Shown here: positions 32,042 to 40,078 of the stretch, piece after piece
Layout: each line of letters opens with the position of its first letter
How positions within the stretch are numbered: position 1 is the first letter of the stretch
Program-made: the position numbers and the translations under genes
Assembly (NCBI GenBank): GCA_050749785.1
Contig: JBOGSA010000002.1
Coordinates: 1 to 61,560, forward strand
DNA length: 61,560 nucleotides
Direction of reading: 5' to 3'
Origin: JAGWGI01 sp050749785
GTDB lineage: Archaea > Micrarchaeota > Micrarchaeia > Micrarchaeales > CABMGC01
The notes under the pieces: generated by a model
Database searches by the model: none
What the model was told of the DNA's origin: nothing
What the model saw: only the letters and a program-made list of their open reading frames with translations

Positions 32042-32857
32042 GTGAGTAGCGTGGCTGAGCCAGCAGGAGAATTTAATCCAGAGAATGTGGACAAGAGCAA
32101 GATTGATCCGTCTTTTCTTGCAGTTATAAAATTGAGGGAAGATCTCAAAGCAAAACTCTCAAGCGTAAAGCACAAGATCGGAGTTTACAGCGCCAAAGGA
32201 GGGGTCGGCAAGACAACCACTGCCGTTAACATTGCATACACGCTAAGTTCAATGGGATACAAGGTCGGCATACTGGATGCTGACATAGATACACCCAACG
32301 TGACATATTTTGTGGGATACAAAGGAGTGCCTCCTCGCGACTATCCTCTCCAGCCGATGATAGTGAACGGAGTGAAAATAATATCTACGGCAATGTTCTT
32401 TGAGGATTCAGGCAAGCCAATAATATGGAGAGGGCCGATGCTCACAAAGATGCTCAAGGAATTCTTTGCGGATACCGTTTGGGGAGAGCTCGATTATCTG
32501 ATAATAGACCTTCCGCCAGGAAGCAGCGATGCGCCGCTCACAATAATGCAACTCATTCCCTTAGATGGATTTGTGCTAGTTACAACACCGCAGCACATTG
32601 CAGCGATAAACACCATAAAGTCTGGAACCATGGCAAAGAAGTTCGGCCTGGCCCTTCTTGGAGTGATTGAAAACATGTCAAACGGCACCCCTAAAGGGGC
32701 AAAGGAGGTTTCGGAAAAACTTGGGTGCGATATACTCGGTACAATTAAGTCTGATCCTAAATTTGCAGATCTAAGTGACGAGGGCAAGATACCAGTCATA
32801 GAGGACAACAGCATAAAAGAAGCATTTATAGATATTGTAAAGAAATTCATTAGTTAA
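32042..32857 (+). CDS. Mrp/NBP35-type P-loop ATPase lacking the CxxC motif
   Basis: 271 residues. Deviant Walker A SAKGGVGKTT (about 51-60), DADIDTPN switch I, and IIDLPPGSSD confirm the Mrp/NBP35 group of ApbC iron-sulfur carriers. The region that usually holds CPHC after ENMS is short here (ENMSNGTPKG) and has no Cys pair, so cluster carriage by the normal bridging site is unlikely. Start is GTG at 32042 or 32051. It precedes orc1 by 10 nt; the pairing could mean a ParA-like role, which is conjecture. Confidence 0.88.
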   Translation: MSSVAEPAGEFNPENVDKSKIDPSFLAVIKLREDLKAKLSSVKHKIGVYSAKGGVGKTTTAVNIAYTLSSMGYKVGILDADIDTPNVTYFVGYKGVPPRDYPLQPMIVNGVKIISTAMFFEDSGKPIIWRGPMLTKMLKEFFADTVWGELDYLIIDLPPGSSDAPLTIMQLIPLDGFVLVTTPQHIAAINTIKSGTMAKKFGLALLGVIENMSNGTPKGAKEVSEKLGCDILGTIKSDPKFADLSDEGKIPVIEDNSIKEAFIDIVKKFIS

Positions 32858-32867
32858 TGGGGGTTTG

Positions 32868-34097
32868 ATGGCAGAGCCGTTCGCTGATCTTCTCAAAGAG
32901 TCAGCAGTTTTTATCAACAGGGATGCACTTTCGCCACACTTCATGCCTGATCATCTCCTTTTCAGGGACAAGCAGATATCTAGCATAGTAAAAGTGCTCA
33001 CACCCTCGCTCAAAGGAGAGCGAGGAAGGAACCTTTTCATCTACGGAAAGACAGGAACAGGAAAAACCTCAAGCGTAAAGTACGTGATTGACGAGGTAAA
33101 AAAACTTTCCACTGTCAAGGCAAAAATATCCTACGTAAACTGCAGGATATACAATTCAAGATACAGGGTTCTTAGCAAGATAATAAGCGACCATCTCCCA
33201 ACCTACGCAAAGCGCGGCTACGGCCTGGTTGACATATACGAAAGGCTGATGAGCTGGATAGAAGAGGATGGCAAGGTGCTCATAGTCGTGCTTGACGAGA
33301 TCGACATAGTCAAGGACCTCGACGATTTGATATATACTATGACAAGAGCGAACAGCGACATAAAGAGCGGCGGAATCACAATTGTCGGGGTATCAAACAA
33401 GATATCCTTCAAGGAGGATCTCGATCCAAGAAGTCTTTCCACGTTGTATGAAACCGAACTTGTCTTCCCACCATACAATTCAAGCGAGCTTCTTGCAATC
33501 CTTCAACAGCGAACTGCGATTGCGCTCAAGCCCAACATCGCTGAACCCTCAGCACTAAACCTTGCAGCTGCGATTGCAGCAAGGGAGAGTGGAGACGCAA
33601 GGTTCGCGCTCAAGATAATGTCAAGGGCCGCTGAGGTTGCAGATGAGAAGAAGCAGGTGAAGATAACCTCAAGGGAAATAGAAGAGGCATCGAAATCGGC
33701 AGAGGAGGAGATAGCTTACGAATTGGTCAGCACACTTCCCGAGCACCAGAAGTTGGTCATCTATGCAATAGCACTGCTGACACTTCAGGGCGGCCGTTAC
33801 AAGAAACTCACAGAAGGTGGAGAGACATATCTCTTCAGCGGTGAGGTCTATGATAAATATTCTGCAATATCCAATTCGCTTAGCAAGGACCCGAAGAGCT
33901 CAAGGTGGTACAGGAAGTACATCTCAGACCTTGAGATGCAGGGGCTCATAAACACCTATGAATCAGGAAAGGGAATCCGCGGCCACACCAAACTGATAAA
34001 GCTCGCATACTCTCCAGACAAGATAAAGTTCACCGTAGAGAAAGGGCTGTTCAAGGAGAGCGAGGCGGAGGGAAAGGAGGAAGCGCAGGAGCAATGA
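32868..34097 (+). CDS. orc1: Origin recognition protein Orc1/Cdc6
   Basis: 409 residues from ATG 32868. AAA+ domain with Walker A YGKTGTGKTS, Walker B VVLDEID, sensor 1 GVSNK, and the arginine-finger region; a winged helix covers about 290-400 (RWYRKYISDLEMQGLI). It binds origin repeats and loads MCM. In many archaea an origin lies next to this gene, but the upstream gap is only 10 nt and I see no clustered ORB repeats here. Followed by RNase P genes 4 nt later. Confidence 0.95.
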   Translation: MAEPFADLLKESAVFINRDALSPHFMPDHLLFRDKQISSIVKVLTPSLKGERGRNLFIYGKTGTGKTSSVKYVIDEVKKLSTVKAKISYVNCRIYNSRYRVLSKIISDHLPTYAKRGYGLVDIYERLMSWIEEDGKVLIVVLDEIDIVKDLDDLIYTMTRANSDIKSGGITIVGVSNKISFKEDLDPRSLSTLYETELVFPPYNSSELLAILQQRTAIALKPNIAEPSALNLAAAIAARESGDARFALKIMSRAAEVADEKKQVKITSREIEEASKSAEEEIAYELVSTLPEHQKLVIYAIALLTLQGGRYKKLTEGGETYLFSGEVYDKYSAISNSLSKDPKSSRWYRKYISDLEMQGLINTYESGKGIRGHTKLIKLAYSPDKIKFTVEKGLFKESEAEGKEEAQEQ

Positions 34098-34101
34098 TTT
34101 G

Positions 34102-34632
34102 ATGCAGTATTTTGATATTACGAATTCCCCAAAAGGATTCAACAGCGCACTTCAAAAAAGGCTGGGATTCAAGCACATATTCAACGCCAACGACGACATT
34201 GAAGTGGTAGAACGACAGGGCCCTGAGCCAAAGAAGCCGTTCCTAATTATGAGTAGCAATCCAAATGTGGTATACTCATTAATAAAATCCGGCAGAGCGA
34301 TAGGTCTTCTGATAAACGGAGATGAGCCCGACCAGAAAGTATTCAACAAGATAAAGGAGAACGGAAAGCTTCTTGTATTCAACACATACTACCTCACAAT
34401 TGGGGAGAGAGACAGGGTTTCGAAAGTGCAGAAGCTAAAAAAGATATTCAGACATGCGCACAAGGGCAAGACTAACACGGGGTTGATCTCATTTGCACCA
34501 AACGAGAACTACCTTCTCTCATTCATGCAGCTCTTTGAGATTGCAAAGATGATTACAACTGATGAGCACCAGGCAAAAAGGATGATTACATCACTAGGTG
34601 AATTTGCAAATGATATTAAAAAGAAAGAGTAG
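34102..34632 (+). CDS. rnp3: RNase P protein component 3 (Rpp30)
   Basis: 176 residues. The PHP-fold pattern (IGLLINGDE; LISFAPNENYLLSFMQLFEIAKMI) matches archaeal Rpp30. It is a little short (usual about 200-230). With Pop5, encoded by the next overlapping gene, it forms the protein pair that activates the catalytic domain of RNase P RNA for tRNA 5' maturation. ATG 34102 follows orc1 by 4 nt; a TTG one codon earlier is in frame. Confidence 0.9.
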   Translation: MQYFDITNSPKGFNSALQKRLGFKHIFNANDDIEVVERQGPEPKKPFLIMSSNPNVVYSLIKSGRAIGLLINGDEPDQKVFNKIKENGKLLVFNTYYLTIGERDRVSKVQKLKKIFRHAHKGKTNTGLISFAPNENYLLSFMQLFEIAKMITTDEHQAKRMITSLGEFANDIKKKE

Positions 34633-34918
34633 GTACATACTGACTGAGTCATCAAAGGAGATTGACCTTAGTGACAAGAGGACATGGGATGAACTAAGGA
34701 ACGCAATCGCAAAGTTTATCGGTGAAAAGGATTACGCAGATTCAAATATAACCTTCATCAAGCACACAAGCCCCACCAGATTCATACTCCGGACATCTCG
34801 CGGCGCAGAGAAGAAGGTAGTCCTTGCGCTCTGTTTCATGAAACAGCTCAACGCAATGGAACTAGGATTCTATACCCTCAAAATCTCAGGAACAATCAGG
34901 TCATTGAGAGCCGTTTAA
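34610..34918 (+). CDS. rnp2: RNase P protein component 2 (Pop5)
   Basis: 102 residues from ATG 34610, which has AGGTGA about 10 nt before it; a GTG at 34598 is in frame but overlaps that site. The start KRKSRYIL and the ending LGFYTLKISGTIRSLR are typical of Pop5/Rpp14-like proteins. It overlaps the end of rnp3 by 23 nt, so the partners are made together. Confidence 0.9.
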   Translation: MILKRKSRYILTESSKEIDLSDKRTWDELRNAIAKFIGEKDYADSNITFIKHTSPTRFILRTSRGAEKKVVLALCFMKQLNAMELGFYTLKISGTIRSLRAV

Positions 34919-34921
34919 TGC

Positions 34922-35136
34922 TGGAATTCCCCACTGCTTGCGGTGGGGATGCGCTAGATATAAATATTTTATTGCTCCATTCTTCATAAACAGATTGCAT
35001 TCGGGATGAGTGTTCAAATAAAGAGTTTCCCTGCAAGGTGCGTGTCTGTTCGCCATACCTTGCACCAAAAGGTCTCCTTTGGAGATGGTCTTGAGATGCC
35101 CCATCGCTTGCGATGTTGGGCGGTTCACTTATAGAA
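34922..35136 (-). mobile_element. Remnant or non-autonomous IS200/IS605-like element
   Basis: About 215 bp with no intact gene. One end has a hairpin TCCCCAC/GTGGGGA (34928-34949), the other CATCGC/GCGATG within a GCCC...GGGC stem (35098-35121). Read on the minus strand the first hairpin has the form CATCCCCACCGC-AAGC-GTGGGGAATTCC, close to the hairpin at the right edge of the window (61432-61454) and to IS605-family right ends. Between them are two more stems (GCAAGGT/ACCTTGC, GGTCTCC/GGAGATG). The frame is degenerate, so no transposase is made. A palindrome-associated element or decayed TnpB/omega-RNA tail both fit. Confidence 0.5.
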
Positions 35137-35168
35137 ACGTTTAAATTAATCATTTGGAATAATTTATC

Positions 35169-35561
35169 ATGGGGAGGCAGCAATTTGGGGGTTTGCCGGG
35201 CTTGACGTCCATTGGCACAGTAAATCATCTTTTCTCAACTCAGCAAGCAATAGATATTTTGCGCAAGGAGATCACGCTATCTGACAAGGAATACAAGGCA
35301 CTTACCCAGGCTGTAAGCAAAATCGACTCGCTCTTGGACAAGGATTCGATTTCAAGGGCAATAGTTGCCAAAGAATTCCACATCAAAGAGCCAGAAGACC
35401 TCGATACAATCCTATATGCCGCACGCGACGAGATTCAGAATACGGTAAACCATGGCAAAGTGGACCCACAACTAAACAAAACAGCAGTTTCCGTCCTTCT
35501 AATAACCCTTTACCACAACATTAAAAGCGCCCAGCGTGATGACCTCGAGAACCACGTCTAG
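35169..35561 (+). CDS. Unknown helical protein
   Basis: 130 residues, soluble, helical, with a Gly-rich start. A TATA-like GTTTAAATTAA at about 35139-35149 puts the transcript start at or just before the ATG, so the mRNA may be leaderless. No family recognised. It separates the IS605-like remnant from the proteasome gene. Confidence 0.65.
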   Translation: MGRQQFGGLPGLTSIGTVNHLFSTQQAIDILRKEITLSDKEYKALTQAVSKIDSLLDKDSISRAIVAKEFHIKEPEDLDTILYAARDEIQNTVNHGKVDPQLNKTAVSVLLITLYHNIKSAQRDDLENHV

Positions 35562-35648
35562 GCCCTAAGCAAAAGTATATAATTATAATCAGCTATATCC
35601 TATAGTATTCTTAGGTTTCTTTATTGATATCTAATTGTAGGTGCAACT

Positions 35649-36344
35649 ATGTATCCAAACGTACAGGCTTATGATAGAGGAGTGATGTTCAACCCAGACG
35701 GCAGGCTTTTCCAGGTGGAATACGCAAAGGAGGCTGTCAGGAAGGGAGCAACCTCGATCGGAATGGTGTTCAACGACGGAATCCTATTCGTGGCACACAA
35801 GAACATAACCGACCCTCTGGCGGTCTCAAGCACTGTCCAAAAGGTCTTTAGGATAGATTCACATATCGGCGCTACATACAGCGGAATGGTATCTGACGGA
35901 TTGCATCTGATAAACCAGTCAAGGAACAACGCACAGAACCACAGATTGCTATTCAGCGAGGTAAAGTCTGTCGAGGCGCTAGCAAAAGAGATGTCCTCAT
36001 ACATGATGCAGGCAACAATGTACGGCGGAATGCGCCCTTACGCGGTATCGATACTTCTCGGTGGGATTGACAGCGCCCCAAGGCTCTTTGAGATAGAGCC
36101 AGGAGCCTCATTCCTCGGTTACAAGGCGGACGCAATCGGAGTGGGCAAGAAGATTGCCACAGACGTCCTTGTCAAGGAGTACAAGGACAAGATGAAACTC
36201 GAGGACGCGGTGGACCTCGGGGTCAAGATATTGAAAAAGGTTAACGAAGGCAAACTCACAACGGAAAACGTTGACATAGGGTACATTCAGGACAGCCAAG
36301 AGTATACGATGCTGAGCCAGAATGAGATCTCAAAGTACCTTTAA
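35649..36344 (+). CDS. psmA: Proteasome subunit alpha
   Basis: 231 residues. Begins with the alpha-type N-terminal helix and YDRGVMFNPDGRLFQVEYAKEAV, the proteasome A signature. Later ATYSGMVSDG, SVILLGGID and GVGKKIATDVLVKEY are standard. It forms the outer gating rings of the 20S core; the beta subunit is not in the window. It leads the SBDS-exosome operon, as in many archaea. A TATA-like GTATATAATTATAA lies at about 35574-35587. Confidence 0.97.
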   Translation: MYPNVQAYDRGVMFNPDGRLFQVEYAKEAVRKGATSIGMVFNDGILFVAHKNITDPLAVSSTVQKVFRIDSHIGATYSGMVSDGLHLINQSRNNAQNHRLLFSEVKSVEALAKEMSSYMMQATMYGGMRPYAVSILLGGIDSAPRLFEIEPGASFLGYKADAIGVGKKIATDVLVKEYKDKMKLEDAVDLGVKILKKVNEGKLTTENVDIGYIQDSQEYTMLSQNEISKYL

Positions 36345-36373
36345 TCCTAGCCGTAAACCTCACAGTGAACTTT

Positions 36374-37063
36374 ATGTCTTCTAAGACAGTTATAGCAAAG
36401 TATTCGGTAAGCGGAGAGACGTTCGAGATCTTCATCGATTCTGAACTCGCATACGAATACATCACAGGCAAAAGGACGGATCCGATGTCGGTGCTTCAGG
36501 TCGAGGAAATATTCAAGGACGCAAACAAAGGAGAGAGGCAAAGCGAGGAGAAGATAAAGAAGATATTCAACACGACCGAGATGCCAAAGGTGGTCGAAAA
36601 GATACTCAAGAACGGAAACGTTCCGATAACAACCGAGCAGAAGAACAAATTGCTCGAGGAGAAAAGAAAGCAGATAGTGCAGATAATTGCAAGGAATTCG
36701 ATAGACCCAAGAACCAACGCGCCTCATCCGATCCAAAGGATTGAGAATGCGATGGAGCAGGCGAAAGTCTCGATCGAGCCTTTCAAGAATGCAAATGAGC
36801 AGGTCGAGATAGTAATAAAGAAAATAAACATGATGCTGCCGATAAAGTTCGCGACAGCAAAGATCGAAGTGACAATACCTGCAGATTCGGCGAATCGATG
36901 CTATGGGTTGCTCAAGCAGTACGGGCTCAAGACGGAGACATGGCTGCCCAACGGCGCACTCTCTGCCCATGTTGAGTTCCCTGCAGGATTGCAAGCAGAA
37001 TTCACAGACAAGCTGAATTCGCTAACACACGGAAGCGCTACAATAAAGATAATTGGTGTATGA
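36374..37063 (+). CDS. sdo1: Ribosome maturation protein SBDS
   Basis: 229 residues from ATG 36374 (GTG 36365 in frame). FYSH N-domain with residues from KYSVSGETFEIFID to FKDANKGERQSEE, a helical middle with IARNSIDPRTNAPHP, and a ferredoxin-like C-domain. SBDS helps release eIF6 from new large subunits. It lies between psmA and rrp4 as in most archaea; its stop is followed directly by the rrp4 ATG. Confidence 0.95.
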   Translation: MSSKTVIAKYSVSGETFEIFIDSELAYEYITGKRTDPMSVLQVEEIFKDANKGERQSEEKIKKIFNTTEMPKVVEKILKNGNVPITTEQKNKLLEEKRKQIVQIIARNSIDPRTNAPHPIQRIENAMEQAKVSIEPFKNANEQVEIVIKKINMMLPIKFATAKIEVTIPADSANRCYGLLKQYGLKTETWLPNGALSAHVEFPAGLQAEFTDKLNSLTHGSATIKIIGV

Positions 37064-37666
37064 ATGAAAATAGTAGTTCCAGGAGAAATTTTGGCTGACA
37101 AGCAGCTAAGGATAGAGAACGCGATAATCGAGGACAACAAGACCTATTCATCGGTCTTGGGGATATATCACGAAGATAGATCATCGCTCATACCGCTCGA
37201 AGGACTCTGGTACCCAAGAAGGGGCGACATAGTGGTAGGAGTAGTGGACGATGCAAGGCTAAACAGCTACTCAGTAGAGCTCAACGCGCCTTACAAGGGA
37301 ATAATAATCGCAAAGTTCGTCGAGACAAGGCTTGCACGCGGAGACGTGATAGAAGCCGAGGTAAAGGAGATTGACGAGACAAAGACTGTTGTACTGATGA
37401 GGCCAAAGAAGCTTTTCGGCGGCAAAATAATCGACATAAAAGCATCGAAGATCCCAAGAGTTATCGGAAAGGCAAACACAATGATTCAGCAGATAAAGGA
37501 CGGAACAAAGAGTGTGGTCATTGTCGGGATGAACGGCAGGATCTGGGCCAAGGGCGGAGATGTCTCACTAGCTACTGATATAATACTTAAGATAAGCGAG
37601 GAAGCGCACACCAACGGACTTACCGAGAGGGTGAAGGCTCTTCTGGGCGCAAAGCAGGGTGCTTAA
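37064..37666 (+). CDS. rrp4: Exosome RNA-binding subunit Rrp4
   Basis: 200 residues: N-terminal domain, S1 domain (about 55-130, GDIVVGVVDDARLNSYSVELNAPYKG) and KH domain (about 130-200, with IGKANTMIQQI and GMNGRIWAKG). It caps the archaeal exosome and guides RNA to the Rrp41/Rrp42 ring. Starts directly at the SBDS stop; rrp41 begins one base after its own stop. Confidence 0.96.
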   Translation: MKIVVPGEILADKQLRIENAIIEDNKTYSSVLGIYHEDRSSLIPLEGLWYPRRGDIVVGVVDDARLNSYSVELNAPYKGIIIAKFVETRLARGDVIEAEVKEIDETKTVVLMRPKKLFGGKIIDIKASKIPRVIGKANTMIQQIKDGTKSVVIVGMNGRIWAKGGDVSLATDIILKISEEAHTNGLTERVKALLGAKQGA

Positions 37667-37667
37667 C

Positions 37668-38408
37668 ATGAGTTCAAGTGGAAACAAACCGGATTTGATA
37701 ATAGATGGAAAGAGGCTGGACGGACGAGCTTTCGGAGAGCTGCGACCAATCAAGATAGTCGCAGGCGGACTCAAGAACGCAGCCGGCTCAGCATACCTGG
37801 AATGGGGCAACAACAAGGTGCTTGCAGCGGTATACGGGCCAAAGGAGGCGCTCCCAAAGCACACCCAGGACCCAGAGAAGGCTGTGGTAAAGTGCAAGTA
37901 CTCGATGGCACCGTTCTCTTCGCTTGAGGAGCACAACAGGTCAGGCCCCAACAGGAGAGCTATCGAGATTTCGAAGGTCACAAGAGAGGTGTTTGAGAAG
38001 GTCATATTACTTGAAGATTTCCCGGGCAGCGAGATTGACATATTCGTAGAGGTTCTGCAAAGCGACGGAGGAACAAGGGCAGCGGGAATAACATGCGCAG
38101 CTGTTGCGCTTGCAACATCAGGCATACCTATGACCGATCTGCCATACGCAGTCTCTATCGGAAAGGTCGGCGATACGCTCATACTCGACCTTAACAAGGC
38201 AGAGGACAACTACTCAGATGCGGACATGCCAGTTGCAATCGGGCCTAGAAACGACGACATTCTTTTGCTTCAGATGGACGGTACATTGACAAAGGAAGAC
38301 GTGAGCACTGGTTTCAAGATGATCAAGGAAGCCGGAAAGACGATAACAAAGCTGCAAAGAGATGCGCTCACATCACCGTATGAGCGCATTCTGGAGAGAT
38401 ACAAGTAA
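37668..38408 (+). CDS. rrp41: Exosome catalytic subunit Rrp41
   Basis: 246 residues from ATG 37668. RNase PH fold with RLDGR, the phosphate-binding and catalytic stretch around SDGGTRAAGITCA and DLNKAEDNYSDADMPVA (the acidic pair of active Rrp41). This is the phosphorolytic subunit that degrades RNA from the 3' end. It alternates with Rrp42 in a hexameric ring. Confidence 0.97.
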   Translation: MSSSGNKPDLIIDGKRLDGRAFGELRPIKIVAGGLKNAAGSAYLEWGNNKVLAAVYGPKEALPKHTQDPEKAVVKCKYSMAPFSSLEEHNRSGPNRRAIEISKVTREVFEKVILLEDFPGSEIDIFVEVLQSDGGTRAAGITCAAVALATSGIPMTDLPYAVSIGKVGDTLILDLNKAEDNYSDADMPVAIGPRNDDILLLQMDGTLTKEDVSTGFKMIKEAGKTITKLQRDALTSPYERILERYK

Positions 38409-38416
38409 GTGATAAC

Positions 38417-39211
38417 ATGAATCCATTAAAAGCTGTAAAAGGAGAATATGTAAAGGAGATGCTCAGCAAGGGCACAAGAGAGGAAGGCAGAGAGATGCTT
38501 GAGTATAGGCCGATAAAGATAAGGCACAGCCTGCTTCCAAACGCAGAAGGCTCTGCGCAAGTAGAAATCGGCAACACAAAGGTTTTGGTTGGAATCAAGC
38601 TTGATGTTGCAACCCCGATGGCAGACAAGCCGACGGATGGAAATCTGATGACAATGGCAGAACTGCTTCCGCTTGCATCACCTGACTACGAATCAGGACC
38701 ACCAAGCCCGGATTCAATCGAACTCGCAAGAGTTGTAGACAGGGGAATAAGGGCAGCAGGAGTAGTTGACCTTTCATCGCTCTTCATAGAGACTGATAAG
38801 GTATGGTCTGTTTTCGTCGACATCTATGTTCTGAACTACGATGGCAACCTCTTTGACGCATGCACACTTGCTGCAATGGCGGCACTCAACAACACAAGAA
38901 TGCCGATATACGATTCGCAGAACAAGAGCACAATCAGGGAAGGCAAGCTTGAAAAGCTAAAGATAAGCAACATGGTGACGTCTTGCACATTCGCAAAGGT
39001 TAACGGCAAGATACTCCTTGATGCCGATGGGGCAGAAGAAGGAGTGATGGAGGGCAGAGTCACGATTGCAACTGACGACAAAGTGATAAGGGCAATGCAG
39101 AAGGGATTGCCTGGCGCTTTTAGCGAACAAGAGCTCGACCACCTAATCGACAAGACATTCGAAAAGGCTAAAGAGCTTAGAGACATAATAAATAGCAGCA
39201 CAAGTGATTAG
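38417..39211 (+). CDS. rrp42: Exosome structural subunit Rrp42
   Basis: 264 residues of RNase PH fold. YRPIKIRHSLLPNAEGSAQVEIGNTKVLVGIK and SPDSIELARVVDRGIRAAGVVDLSSL match archaeal Rrp42, which lacks phosphorolytic residues but binds RNA. It follows rrp41 by 8 nt and abuts rpl37ae. Confidence 0.96.
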   Translation: MNPLKAVKGEYVKEMLSKGTREEGREMLEYRPIKIRHSLLPNAEGSAQVEIGNTKVLVGIKLDVATPMADKPTDGNLMTMAELLPLASPDYESGPPSPDSIELARVVDRGIRAAGVVDLSSLFIETDKVWSVFVDIYVLNYDGNLFDACTLAAMAALNNTRMPIYDSQNKSTIREGKLEKLKISNMVTSCTFAKVNGKILLDADGAEEGVMEGRVTIATDDKVIRAMQKGLPGAFSEQELDHLIDKTFEKAKELRDIINSSTSD

Positions 39212-39451
39212 ATGGCAAACGCTAGCATTAGATACGGAGTCAGCCTCAGAAAGAGGTTACGATCGGTACAAAAAGAGAAGAAGGGACGCTACAAGTGCGA
39301 TGTTTGCGGAAAGGAAGCAGTCAAGCGCGTAAGCACCGGAATATGGACCTGCAGAAGTTGCGGGGCAACATATGCAGGAGGAGCGTATTCGATGAAGACA
39401 GCAACTGGCGACACCTTCAACAGGGTAATCAACCAATTGAGTGGGAAATAA
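39212..39451 (+). CDS. rpl37ae: Ribosomal protein L37Ae
   Basis: 79 residues. Zinc ribbon CDVC (about 30-33) and CRSC (about 47-50), with GIWTC and GGAYS motifs usual for L37Ae. The gene starts on the base after the rrp42 stop and its stop shares a base with the next ATG. The classic order exosome-L37Ae-RpoP is kept. Confidence 0.96.
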   Translation: MANASIRYGVSLRKRLRSVQKEKKGRYKCDVCGKEAVKRVSTGIWTCRSCGATYAGGAYSMKTATGDTFNRVINQLSGK

Positions 39452-39810
39452 TGGCAAAGATATCTTACCTGCCAACGCAGGAACTAATAGTCCACGATGT
39501 AATATCTCTCCAGAAGGAGGATATGCTCAGGGCGAATGTCACCCCGAACGGCAACATGCCGCTGTATTGGTGCGATGGAATGCTCTATAGCTTCTCGTCC
39601 CCGCCCGCAACAGAGGAAGTCATCGCAGACATGCTCAAGGGAAGGATACACTGGCTTGAAGTAAGATATTCAAAGATGGAGAAGTTCCAGAGCATGCTCT
39701 CGCTCAACGAGGAGGAGTACAAGGCGACGATGAACTTTAGGATAATAAGTACAGACAAGTTCGATCTTCATAAGGAATTCATAAAGTGGCTAAAGACTCA
39801 TATAAAATAA
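39451..39810 (+). CDS. Conserved unknown protein between L37Ae and RpoP
   Basis: 119 residues. The start ATG overlaps the L37Ae TAA by one base, so it is part of the same transcript. The protein is soluble with mixed strands and helices; one Cys (YWCDG) only. In other archaea the KEOPS subunit Pcc1 or similar small genes occur near here, but this protein does not look like Pcc1. Function unknown; the operon points to RNA processing or ribosome assembly. Confidence 0.75.
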   Translation: MAKISYLPTQELIVHDVISLQKEDMLRANVTPNGNMPLYWCDGMLYSFSSPPATEEVIADMLKGRIHWLEVRYSKMEKFQSMLSLNEEEYKATMNFRIISTDKFDLHKEFIKWLKTHIK

Positions 39811-39820
39811 TGGTGAAAAA

Positions 39821-39955
39821 ATGGGATACGTTTGTTTGCACTGCGGGAAGAAGATAAAGGCGATAGGGCCGAATTTCATAAGGTGCCCGTTCTGCGGCTA
39901 CAGGGTACTTGCGAAGGAGAGATCATCTCTTGCAAGAGAAGTCGCCACGGATTAA
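39821..39955 (+). CDS. rpoP: RNA polymerase subunit RpoP (Rpb12)
   Basis: 44 residues, a very small gene. The protein starts MGYVCLHCGKK and continues with RCPFCGYRVLAKER, giving the CxxC-CxxC zinc ribbon of archaeal RpoP/Rpb12. Length is normal for archaea. It closes the exosome-L37Ae operon. A stretch of about 120 nt follows, with the trpS promoter. Confidence 0.95.
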   Translation: MGYVCLHCGKKIKAIGPNFIRCPFCGYRVLAKERSSLAREVATD

Positions 39956-40078
39956 GCTAATTCTACACATCACGCATCTGGCATAGGTTTGCCCATGCAC
40001 CGCATTTAAATTAAACCGGAAAAGAAAAGGTTAATAATAATGAGAATCCACTTCACTTAAGAATTACGCGTTGGTAAA

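Noticed and set aside
32858..32868. Replication origin directly upstream of orc1
   Set aside because: Only 10 nt separate the genes and no clustered origin-type repeats are seen in the nearby spacers.
35098..35121. Factor-independent terminator of the gene to the right
   Set aside because: The stem lies upstream of that gene, has no T-run and pairs in style with the other end of the palindrome-bounded element.
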